Below are positions 1 to 7,769 of a stretch of 48,037 bases of DNA, one piece after another. This DNA comes from an archaeon. Its GTDB lineage: Archaea; Asgardarchaeota; Hermodarchaeia; Hermodarchaeales; Hermodarchaeaceae. The translations under genes were made by a program, and so were the position numbers. The stretch's first letter is position 1; each line of letters begins with the position of its first letter. The stretch covers positions 1-48,037 of the forward strand of contig JABXGV010000027.1 of the NCBI GenBank assembly GCA_016550485.1. The letters run 5' to 3'. The notes beneath the pieces are model-generated. The model saw nothing but the letters and a program-made list of their open reading frames with translations. It was not told where the DNA came from and searched no databases.

Positions 1-360
1 TACTTTCTTACACCCAATGTGGTTAACTATCTGGTTTGGGTGTCCCCCGTATTCCGTCCACTCCTCAGCACAGCCTTCATAGCAATCACGCTGAAGAACG
101 TTAATGACATACTCTGGGGTACACTCATCCTTGTTTATCTTCGCCAAGCGATTCCGAGGGGCGACACTGCAAAAATGTTGAGTATCACTTTCACGATTGT
201 AGCGATTACCGGGCTATTCACACCAGTGCCTGCCGCCTTTGCATATACCTTTGTTGGTGCGCCTCCAGTCTTGATGGTATCGTTAATCCTGAACTTCGTG
301 ATTCTTGCAGTTCTGCTATTTGGAAATATCGAGCCGAGACCACTCTTGGAATCCGAGTAA
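1..360 (+). CDS. C-terminal part of an integral membrane protein (5' truncated)
   Basis: The frame is open to the left edge of the window, so the gene begins outside it; a GTG at 19 could be read as a start but nothing marks it as one. The visible 119 residues contain about three long hydrophobic stretches (around residues 8-30, 55-80 and 85-105), so this is the end of a polytopic membrane protein. I do not recognise the family. A TATA-like sequence follows the stop, so the next gene appears to have its own promoter. Confidence 0.6.
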   Translation, partial: YFLTPNVVNYLVWVSPVFRPLLSTAFIAITLKNVNDILWGTLILVYLRQAIPRGDTAKMLSITFTIVAITGLFTPVPAAFAYTFVGAPPVLMVSLILNFVILAVLLFGNIEPRPLLESE

Positions 361-402
361 CACAAATCTTGCAGTTAATTGCTGGTCCTGATTCTCGCAC
401 TG

Positions 403-411
403 GTTAAATAA
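403..411 (+). promoter_or_regulatory. TATA box for the gene at 456
   Basis: GGTTAAATAA lies about 50 bases before the first ATG of the next gene, in the gap after the preceding stop. A start of transcription 25 bases further on would leave a short leader. Inference from spacing only. Confidence 0.4.
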
Positions 412-455
412 GCTTTTTAGGTAAAGGGGGGATAGTAGCGCTATCTGATTAGCTG

Positions 456-2045
456 ATGGGGTTAATGATAATGAGTCCAGATGAACTTCCAAAGATTGAA
501 TTGTACCTAGACACCCGGAATAATACGTTACATCTTCCAGGGACAAGGCGCGTTTGCGGAAGGATTCCTGAGGAGCATCGTAAGGTGTTCACGGGATTCT
601 ACGAACCCTTCTTTGTGGAAAAAGGAATTTCCTATTGTGATGGATGCCTCGACGACAGCATGGTACTCTATCTCGCTATGTTAGAAAAGGACGCCCGATT
701 CTTCCTCGAGCATAAACGGATGCGGAACCCTTGGCTGCCCATGGGTCGCTTCCTCGGTAACGCAAGAACCAAAGAGCTGCATATGCCCGATTGCAGCTAT
801 ATTCGAAAAATGAAGGCATCGAACAAGCTCTATTACAGGTCACTTACTGACGCTAAGTTAAATGGTCATGACTGGTGCGGGCACTGCTTCCCTGAGCATC
901 TCTGGAAATATATCCTAGCCCTAGAATCCATCTTGATGAAGGGATTCCCAGATTACTTCAAATCGAAAATCTACGCTGATGCTAAGGGAATCGGAATGCC
1001 TTGTCACTCCTTTCTGAGCTATGTGGAGGGATGGGGCAAGGAAGAGGCGTTAGAGTTTTTGAAACAGGATCACTGTCGTTACATCTTCATGATATTTTCT
1101 GGTCAGCAAGGACCTACAGACGACACAGGAGACGAGGCAGACAAACTCCTATATCAAGATTTGACCGGTTCAGAACGCGTTCCAGAGAAGACCGGATGGG
1201 GCGGTCAATTCAAGATTCGATCGGTAACCAAGACCCCCACTATCGCGTCCATCTTGCATTTCATGTACGGCGACATTGGTCTCATCATAGACTTTCTGAA
1301 TTGTAAGTATGACTTCGCGATGGAGGAGTGGCAACAGCAACAATCTCTAGACAAGATGGAGGAGTTCTTCTTCTACAAGTTCTTCAGCGATGACCTTGAC
1401 CTTTCTGACAAGAAATTTTTCATCATTGGTGCAGGACGCGGCGGCATCTATGCACTGAAATTCGTCGATATCATGGCTAGGCGGGGGTTAAAGGAGAACA
1501 TCAGTGCAGTTGTCACAATAGACCCCACGATTAACCCGCTTAAGTACCCTGAGGATCGGCTGATTGACTACTTCGCCGTTCAAAAAGAAGGAGGCAGTCC
1601 TGACGAGTGGGAAACCATCGAAAAAGACGAATCCGTAGGTCCCTTTGTCCCTGATGAAAGGGGTGTAATCAGCATCGAGCACGGCGGCGATTCACCCGGA
1701 CATACGGCTGCTCCGTTGACGCCGACTCGATTCTTCGAAGTGCTGCATAGTAAAGCGGGAATTCCCTACTTCAACGTCTTTCAACGAAAGGCACTGGTGA
1801 ATATTTTTGGTGGTAGTGCCTTGATTCATCCAGTAGGTTCAGCTATTAAACGAGCTATATCACCCTTGGCTAGTGAATGGCCGGGAGCTGTAGAAGAGGA
1901 GTATTTGCGGCCTGGCGTAGCCCCGTATAGCCAGATGGACACTTCAATGGATAAACATACACCTGATATGATAGAAAAATACGCAGATTGGGTGATTTAC
2001 CTAGCGCGACGAAGACTCCCCATCATGGAAGTCCCTAGCGAGTAG
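456..2045 (+). CDS. Unknown protein: two Ada-like Cys/His motifs plus alpha/beta-hydrolase-like domain without nucleophile
   Basis: A 529-residue soluble protein of a family I do not recognise. The N-terminal 150 residues hold two similar metal-site-like units: H26...C34...C61-DG-C64 and H109-MPD-C113...C141-GH-C144. The second resembles the zinc site of Ada-type domains (G-N-x-x-T-K-x-x-H-x-P-x-C, then W-C-x-x-C). After residue 205 the sequence resembles an alpha/beta-hydrolase core: a beta strand followed by GAGRGG at 325-330 where G-x-S-x-G is expected, then an Asp in VVTIDP (356) and His at 409 and 416. The serine position is Gly, so a usual serine hydrolase is unlikely. In-frame ATGs at 465 and 471 are possible alternative starts. 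Fold and metal binding are inference. Confidence 0.75.
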   Translation: MGLMIMSPDELPKIELYLDTRNNTLHLPGTRRVCGRIPEEHRKVFTGFYEPFFVEKGISYCDGCLDDSMVLYLAMLEKDARFFLEHKRMRNPWLPMGRFLGNARTKELHMPDCSYIRKMKASNKLYYRSLTDAKLNGHDWCGHCFPEHLWKYILALESILMKGFPDYFKSKIYADAKGIGMPCHSFLSYVEGWGKEEALEFLKQDHCRYIFMIFSGQQGPTDDTGDEADKLLYQDLTGSERVPEKTGWGGQFKIRSVTKTPTIASILHFMYGDIGLIIDFLNCKYDFAMEEWQQQQSLDKMEEFFFYKFFSDDLDLSDKKFFIIGAGRGGIYALKFVDIMARRGLKENISAVVTIDPTINPLKYPEDRLIDYFAVQKEGGSPDEWETIEKDESVGPFVPDERGVISIEHGGDSPGHTAAPLTPTRFFEVLHSKAGIPYFNVFQRKALVNIFGGSALIHPVGSAIKRAISPLASEWPGAVEEEYLRPGVAPYSQMDTSMDKHTPDMIEKYADWVIYLARRRLPIMEVPSE

Positions 2046-2051
2046 CCCTTG

Positions 2052-2705
2052 TTAGGTTCCTACAAGGTTTTGTCGCCAGTCACGAACGATTCGCCGTTCT
2101 CGCTTGAAATGCCCGAGTTCTCCTGCCCATTTTCCGCCGATAATGGCACCGAACGCCTCAGCGATGGCAAGAATGAGTGCAATTGCTAGTCCAATCCATT
2201 CCCCACTGAGGAGAAAGGCGAGGACCCCGAGCCAAGTAGCAGTTATTACGGTCCAAGCACCTGCGAAGAAGAAGAACCATTGGCGATGAGGCGGATGTGC
2301 AACTAGGTATGTTTCATAATTGATCTTGAGAGTGGGGAGGAAATAGATGTCCCGCGTGATGCCATCGAGGCGAATTCTAGTGATTTTGCCTATGATAAGG
2401 CGTCCGAATGGATAAAAGGCAACGATGGCTCCCCCCACTGTGCTACCTCTTATACTCATCACAACCATGATATCGTAGAAGAATTCACCAATGTAGGGTG
2501 GTCCAAGAGTTACCGCCCAAAGATGAACACTCACACAGAAGACACCACCAAGGAACCAAACAGCTAGCCATCCAAGAGGTTTTGGTTTTCCTAGACGTTG
2601 CTCGTAGAGGATGTCGCGTATTTCAGCGGCTTTTTTGACGACTGCTTGACTTGGTGAGGGCATGCGCTTAATTTTGCCGACGATTCGCCAGAACCTGCGC
2701 CGCAT
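2052..2705 (-). CDS. Hypothetical membrane protein with 4 predicted TM segments
   Basis: 217 residues from the ATG at 2705. A basic, helical N-terminal stretch of about 45 residues is followed by hydrophobic segments near 46-70, 78-100, 140-162 and 166-190 and a charged tail. No known domain recognised. The same frame stays open upstream to about 2802 and reads like a helical coding segment (LLKELTEIYQQITADPESV), but contains no ATG, GTG or TTG; a CTG at 2771 preceded by GGTG is the only plausible start for a longer form. It lies just downstream of the beta-propeller gene on the same strand and converges with the gene at 456, whose stop is 6 bases away. Confidence 0.7.
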   Translation of the reverse strand: MRRRFWRIVGKIKRMPSPSQAVVKKAAEIRDILYEQRLGKPKPLGWLAVWFLGGVFCVSVHLWAVTLGPPYIGEFFYDIMVVMSIRGSTVGGAIVAFYPFGRLIIGKITRIRLDGITRDIYFLPTLKINYETYLVAHPPHRQWFFFFAGAWTVITATWLGVLAFLLSGEWIGLAIALILAIAEAFGAIIGGKWAGELGHFKRERRIVRDWRQNLVGT

Positions 2706-2810
2706 TTTCGGATCAACGCTCTCTGGGTCAGCTGTGATCTGTTGATATATTTCTGTGAGTTCCTTTAACAGAATTAAACACCGACCATTCTTTGAGGTAA
2801 TGGGGGTTCA

Positions 2811-4406
2811 TTATCTCATTCGGCGATAAATGAATAATACTATTGTTATTCCGATTAGTAGACAGGTACTAGCAAGGAGTATGAGAGGTGCTAACCACGG
2901 ATTGATGAGAGGCTGGGGGATGAAGTCGACTGTGATGGTTTGGATATTACTCCAAGGCCCGAATAACCCAGCGGTATTGTAGGCTCGAACCCGGAAGTAA
3001 AATGTTCCTTCAGATTCCAACGTTACGGTATAGTTGGTTTCAGATGTTGTCCATGGGTCATCTGGCCAGTAAAAGAGCGGGGAGTTGTCCATCTGCAATT
3101 CATAACCAGCTACAGAGCCATCTGGGTCAAAGGGTTCTGTCCAAGACATCGGGATTACGCCGTCGCCATCGACATCCCCGGGGTTATAGAGCTTTATCGG
3201 GCCTGGAGCACTAACACCCTCAAAGTTAAACTTGGCAAGGAAGCCATCTCTGTCACCAACAAGCCAGCCATCGGTTTCACCAGAAACATAGAGACCATCG
3301 ACAGCGTAAGCGATATTTCGTGTTAAGCAGTCTTCGTTTCCACCCCAGCCTTTATTCCATTGCAGAACTCCATCTGGGTTAAGGTTAAAGAGGGTGACTA
3401 TTGTTGGCTGAGCTGGCCAGGAGGATCGGCCAGCAACGTAGACATCATCAGCTGTTGCGAAAAGGGAATAACCTGAATCTTCTGATTCACTGTTGTAGTT
3501 GTATGTCCAATTCCACTGCTGAAAGCCTGTTGAATTATACTTTAGGAGAATAAGATCACTGCTGCTGGACGTCTGGCTAGCTGTGGGTCCTGTGACATAG
3601 ACGCTTTCATTATGCGCTGCTACACCGTATCCCTCATCGAAATAGGTTCCACCCCATGTTGTGTTCCAGGCTTGCACGCCATTGGTTGAAAACCTAGCTA
3701 GGAATCCGTTGCTGGGTCCTCCACAATAGCAAGAATCTCTACCGGTGAGATATACACTATCCGATGTTATGGCGAGAGAAGCCCCAAATTCGTCTCCACT
3801 GAGCCCCCAAGTTGTAGTCCAGAGATGCTTTCCATTGAAATCGTACTTGACTAAGACCGCATCTGATCCACCAGCACCAAAGGAGCCAGTGCTGCCTGCC
3901 AAATAGATTCCGTCAGAGCCGATGGCAATATCGTTGAAGATGTCGTTTGCGCCACCGCCCCAAGAGACATTCCAGATTTCTGAACCTGCTAGATTGAATT
4001 TCACGAGAAGCCCATCAGAGCCTGCGCTTCCGGTTACGACTCTTCCGGCTACATAGATATTGTCTGTTGTTGTTTCAATGTCTAGAGCCTCCTCTGCAGA
4101 TGGAGTGCCCCAAGACCTATTCCACAACTGTAATCCTTCGGAGGAATATCTTACAAGGAGAATGTCGCTAATCCCAGCGCCGAAACTACTAGTAGTTCCC
4201 GCTGCATAGACTGCACCAATTGTAACCCCCGCACCCTGGAAACTATCCTGCTGTGACCCTAGCCACAATGTAGCCCACGGGTCACCAAACCCCCTCCATT
4301 CGTAGCGTACGGTGACTTCAAACCCTATACGAAATGGCACTAGGGCTGCTGAAAAGCCAACTCCAAGGATGATGGATACTATTGTAAGGAAGGCAGCAAA
4401 ACGCAT
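2811..4406 (-). CDS. Secreted, membrane-anchored SBBP beta-propeller protein with FnIII domain
   Basis: About 531 residues. The N-terminus has a signal-peptide or anchor pattern (MRF, then a hydrophobic run to about residue 25). Six to seven repeats of about 45-50 residues follow, each with the pattern D-x-[FIL]-L-[VA]-[KR]-[FY]-x-x-x-G-x-x-x-W-N-x-x-W-G and I-Y-[VL]-[AST]-G, the signature of SBBP-type beta-propeller repeats. A fibronectin-III-like domain follows (WSN near its end, with a DGDG-containing loop at its start), and a final hydrophobic segment ending in YRRMR anchors the C-terminus. It should face outward; ligand unknown. The frame extends to a TTG at 4442, but the ATG at 4406 gives the better signal sequence. 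Confidence 0.85.
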   Translation of the reverse strand: MRFAAFLTIVSIILGVGFSAALVPFRIGFEVTVRYEWRGFGDPWATLWLGSQQDSFQGAGVTIGAVYAAGTTSSFGAGISDILLVRYSSEGLQLWNRSWGTPSAEEALDIETTTDNIYVAGRVVTGSAGSDGLLVKFNLAGSEIWNVSWGGGANDIFNDIAIGSDGIYLAGSTGSFGAGGSDAVLVKYDFNGKHLWTTTWGLSGDEFGASLAITSDSVYLTGRDSCYCGGPSNGFLARFSTNGVQAWNTTWGGTYFDEGYGVAAHNESVYVTGPTASQTSSSSDLILLKYNSTGFQQWNWTYNYNSESEDSGYSLFATADDVYVAGRSSWPAQPTIVTLFNLNPDGVLQWNKGWGGNEDCLTRNIAYAVDGLYVSGETDGWLVGDRDGFLAKFNFEGVSAPGPIKLYNPGDVDGDGVIPMSWTEPFDPDGSVAGYELQMDNSPLFYWPDDPWTTSETNYTVTLESEGTFYFRVRAYNTAGLFGPWSNIQTITVDFIPQPLINPWLAPLILLASTCLLIGITIVLFIYRRMR

Positions 4407-4495
4407 TTTATTTGGCACGCAGAGAACACCGCACACTACCAAACAGGCTTCCTACTACTATTTGAGGGTTATTTTTGCGGTATTAGATAATAATC

Positions 4496-4939
4496 TCACA
4501 CTGATTTAAGGGCTTGTGAGATGCTTGCCGCGTTAGTGGCTAGCTCACTCCCTGTCGGCGACCGCCCATATTCTGGACCAACCTGTATCCGAAATCCATC
4601 GCCTCTAAAGCGTGGAACTATATGAAGATGGACGTGTAATACCTCCTGTCCTGCTACTTTACCGTCAGCTAGCCATAGATTCACACCATCACAACGGAGT
4701 CCAGAGCGCCGTAGAGCAGCTGATATTTTCACCCCAACCTTGAATATCTTTCCTCCTATTTCGGGATCTAGTTCAGCTAGATTCGGAGCATGTTCCTTCG
4801 GAATTATCAGTGTGTGCCCAGGGTTTATCGGTTTGATATCTAGGAATGCTACGACCTGATTGTCTTCATAAACTGTGTAGGAGGGCAGCTTCCCTGCTAC
4901 TATCTTACAGAATATACAGGATTTCTCTTCTTGGGTCAT
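4496..4939 (-). CDS. HIT family nucleotide hydrolase/transferase
   Basis: 147 residues with the histidine triad H102-V-H104-L-H106-I-V at the usual place and the typical N-terminus C-I-F-C-K-I-V followed by PINPGHTLIIPKEH. HIT proteins of this size hydrolyse nucleoside phosphoramidates or dinucleoside polyphosphates; the exact substrate cannot be read from sequence. The start ATG at 4939 is preceded by GGCGAG at a distance of 7. It lies 33 bases downstream of the phosphodiesterase gene on the same strand, so the two could be co-transcribed. Confidence 0.92.
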   Translation of the reverse strand: MTQEEKSCIFCKIVAGKLPSYTVYEDNQVVAFLDIKPINPGHTLIIPKEHAPNLAELDPEIGGKIFKVGVKISAALRRSGLRCDGVNLWLADGKVAGQEVLHVHLHIVPRFRGDGFRIQVGPEYGRSPTGSELATNAASISQALKSV

Positions 4940-4972
4940 TAGCTGACTCGCCTCTATAGCATTAAATCGGTC

Positions 4973-7588
4973 CTATAACTTAGGGCGTCGTTTCCGGAGG
5001 ATTGGAAATATCTGATCAGAGTTGATGATATGGTCACCATCCACCTTGACCGCGACTGGATGAAGCAAGAATGGTTCAGTTTGAGGACCACCAAGACCAC
5101 CATGGTTTCCTATCAGTTCCTCATATGCTGCTACTGTGCCGTCCTCATAGACCGGCGAGATTATGATGAGGCCGCCGCTGTTTTTGTATTCAGCGAGACG
5201 ACGCAGTTGTTCGACGCGGATTTTCTCTCGCCCATATTGCGTTAATGGGTTTTCACCCTTGACACGCCCTGTACGAAGCTTGATGGCCCCACCCTTACCA
5301 AGGAGAACAGGACCTTCATTTCTTCCTTCATCCACGATGACGATTCCGACACCCTCATGGGCTACAAGTTGATCGATGAACCCCGGATATTTCGCTTCCA
5401 AGTTTTTTCTGGTCACTCGCCTGACTCTGTGAGTGAAGTAAACGTGGGCTAGATTGCCGGAGGCACAAACGACGACATCTGCATCTTCGATATCCACCGC
5501 AGATCCCATCTTAATAGCCTCTGTTTCTCTTTTGAATAATCCTGGGGGTTGGCGGAGCCCGTTTTCTTCCGTATCCCCTATAGCCCGTCTATGCCCCTCA
5601 GCGATGTCTTCTGATAGCCCAGCGATGTAACCGTCGTGAGCATCCAATGCTTTAACCTCTCCCACCTTCGCTTTCCCAACGAGCAGTTCTGCAATGAATT
5701 CCTTTAAAGTGAAATCATATCGCTGGAGGAATGTCCAACCCCAGGACTGGCCATGGTCGGCAAGTAGAAACAACTCATAAGGACGGGGCGCATGAAGGTT
5801 GATAATCCGGAGAAGACGGCGAAGCTGTTTATCAATACCCCGCAGTGATTTCAATGCGTCAGTCGACATAGGACCAGAGTGATGAGCGATTTCATCATAC
5901 CCGAGGTAGGTAGCGTAGATGGCTGGGCAGCCTCTAAGAATGTCTTGGCTGACCATAGCGGTCACAATATCACGCATGAAAACGTTTGTCGCTGCACGAA
6001 CGAGGGGATAGCCGTGGGCAAACCGATTCATACGGGGCTTCCTTCGAGTAATAGTCTGTTTGATTATCTGCCCAATTTCAACAAAGATATCCCATATCGT
6101 GTGTATCATTGATCGGTTGAGGGCATAGGGATCAAGTAAATAGTAGTACAAATCTTCACTACGACGTCGGCTTGCTTTACTGTCTTCTTTTGTGAGAGTG
6201 CTCATGGTAAAGAAACTAAAGGAGGCATCACCAGAAATCAGATTACCCACACTTGACCCGCCATTTGTGAGAAGCCCCCTTCCTGAGGAAGCGCGTTCGT
6301 CAATGAACTTTGCATCGCTTGGACTGTTGGAGACAACTAGGCGCTTTTCTTCTTTGACGAACCAGCGGAAGGCTGGTATATCATCATTGTTGCCGTGGAG
6401 TATACCTGCCTGGCAGGAGGAGGTCATCGAGGGGATTCCGCAGTCCCACTGTATGACCTTATGGGTTCCTGAGTCCAACAGCTTCTGGACGGTTGGCATG
6501 TACTCCCGGCGAAGAGCCTCTTGGAGAGCCGCATAACCTAGCCCATCGATTTCAATGGCTACTAGTGCCGGCGTCTGGGGGACACCTTTCATACCTGCCT
6601 TGGCTTTGAGGCGCCAGCGTACAATGGATTGGAAGAATGACGAGTCTTCATCAATGCCCACAGCTGAGAGAAATATCGTGTTAACAGCTGAAAGAAGGAG
6701 GCTGCCGAGGAATGCATCTAACAGAAAGACGACGCTGAAATCGGGAAGGAATATTTGGAGATAGTACAAGATGAATGTATTGACGATGATGATGAGGACA
6801 AACGAGATAGCGAAGCCTAACCACCACCTAGCCGCCTGGGTTACTAGCTTTGTCACCAAGGGTCGTATTAAGAGATTGATTACAGCAAGGAGCGCTACTG
6901 TCAGGTAGGTAATACCAAGCCTAGTTAGTATATCAGTACCGGGAATACCAATCTCGATACCGGGAAGCAGAAAGGCAGTCCAAATTAGGCAAACCACGTT
7001 AAGATTCCAAATGAGAATAAGTCGTCCAATGTTGAGGCTTTTACCCTTGAGGTCGCCTAGTTGCCACATAAGGAAAGCGCCCACAAAGAATACGTTGATT
7101 GCCAAGACGACGAAGAATACATTTAGTACTTTGAACATAACTTGCCAGAGCCCTACCGTTGTAACGCCGGGAAAGAGAATTTCGAGAAAGTAACTTGCAA
7201 AGCTGGCAACGATGCAGAGGACTGAAACCCAGAGACCTACTGGGATTGCCCACCACTTCTTGTAAGCGGTTCCGAGCGCAACAATCATCCCTATGATTCC
7301 TGCAACTGCGAGAACCCATCCAAAGGTGAATAACCACGCGTTAATCATTGACAGGGTAAGGCCTGCTTCTGCCAGCCCACCTATTAGAGTAGCATATGTA
7401 GTAGGATCAGAGACTTCCAGCCAAGCTAGAAGATCCATTATTTGCTTTGGTGAGGTAAGAAGACTGCCTCCAAAAAGCCCTACAAAGAACATCACAATAT
7501 AATCGAACGCTGCAATTACTCGAACAGCTCGTGGAGCAACTTCGAATTTAACTGGACCTGTAGGTGTTTCATCAGTCAAAACCGTCAC
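4973..7588 (-). CDS. Membrane-anchored type I phosphodiesterase / alkaline-phosphatase-superfamily protein with holin-like membrane domain
   Basis: 871 residues. The first ~340 residues hold about ten hydrophobic segments; those around 220-330 resemble the four-TM Phage_holin_4_2 (DUF360-like) module, with the telltale VINLLIRPLVTKL. The soluble part from about 345 starts with ALVAIEIDGLG and MPTVQKLL, then DCGIPSMTSS, whose Thr is the likely catalytic nucleophile, and later LLADHGQSWGW and HGGLGG, matching metal-binding D-H and H positions of the nucleotide pyrophosphatase/phosphodiesterase fold. It probably cleaves a phosphodiester or releases phosphate near the membrane; substrate unknown. 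Start GTG at 7588 follows GAGGAT very closely. It is divergent from the AOR gene. Confidence 0.85.
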   Translation of the reverse strand: MTVLTDETPTGPVKFEVAPRAVRVIAAFDYIVMFFVGLFGGSLLTSPKQIMDLLAWLEVSDPTTYATLIGGLAEAGLTLSMINAWLFTFGWVLAVAGIIGMIVALGTAYKKWWAIPVGLWVSVLCIVASFASYFLEILFPGVTTVGLWQVMFKVLNVFFVVLAINVFFVGAFLMWQLGDLKGKSLNIGRLILIWNLNVVCLIWTAFLLPGIEIGIPGTDILTRLGITYLTVALLAVINLLIRPLVTKLVTQAARWWLGFAISFVLIIIVNTFILYYLQIFLPDFSVVFLLDAFLGSLLLSAVNTIFLSAVGIDEDSSFFQSIVRWRLKAKAGMKGVPQTPALVAIEIDGLGYAALQEALRREYMPTVQKLLDSGTHKVIQWDCGIPSMTSSCQAGILHGNNDDIPAFRWFVKEEKRLVVSNSPSDAKFIDERASSGRGLLTNGGSSVGNLISGDASFSFFTMSTLTKEDSKASRRRSEDLYYYLLDPYALNRSMIHTIWDIFVEIGQIIKQTITRRKPRMNRFAHGYPLVRAATNVFMRDIVTAMVSQDILRGCPAIYATYLGYDEIAHHSGPMSTDALKSLRGIDKQLRRLLRIINLHAPRPYELFLLADHGQSWGWTFLQRYDFTLKEFIAELLVGKAKVGEVKALDAHDGYIAGLSEDIAEGHRRAIGDTEENGLRQPPGLFKRETEAIKMGSAVDIEDADVVVCASGNLAHVYFTHRVRRVTRKNLEAKYPGFIDQLVAHEGVGIVIVDEGRNEGPVLLGKGGAIKLRTGRVKGENPLTQYGREKIRVEQLRRLAEYKNSGGLIIISPVYEDGTVAAYEELIGNHGGLGGPQTEPFLLHPVAVKVDGDHIINSDQIFPILRKRRPKL

Positions 7589-7769
7589 ATCCTCAAAGTA
7601 GGAACTCGCAGACCCGACACGGCCATTATCTGCGAAATGGCAACACTCTATGCTGAAAGGCTTTGGAAGCTTAAAAGCTTCACCTCACCTTGTTATTGTT
7701 TAAATGCGAAAGCCTTTTTTCGAAAAGGCACGCCGTCTCCAGTAACTCTTTGAGATAGGTGAAACACCG
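7589..7769. promoter_or_regulatory. Divergent promoter region (phosphodiesterase / AOR) with two perfect inverted repeats
   Basis: For AOR, TTTAAATG at 7699-7706 is a good TATA box, placing the transcript start near 7728. Two perfect inverted repeats flank it: GAAGCTT-AA-AAGCTTC at 7666-7681 and GCCTTTT-TTCG-AAAAGGC at 7712-7729. The second lies at the predicted start of transcription and could act as an operator or as a 5' hairpin with a TTCG loop. No regulator for them is visible nearby. Confidence 0.5.
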
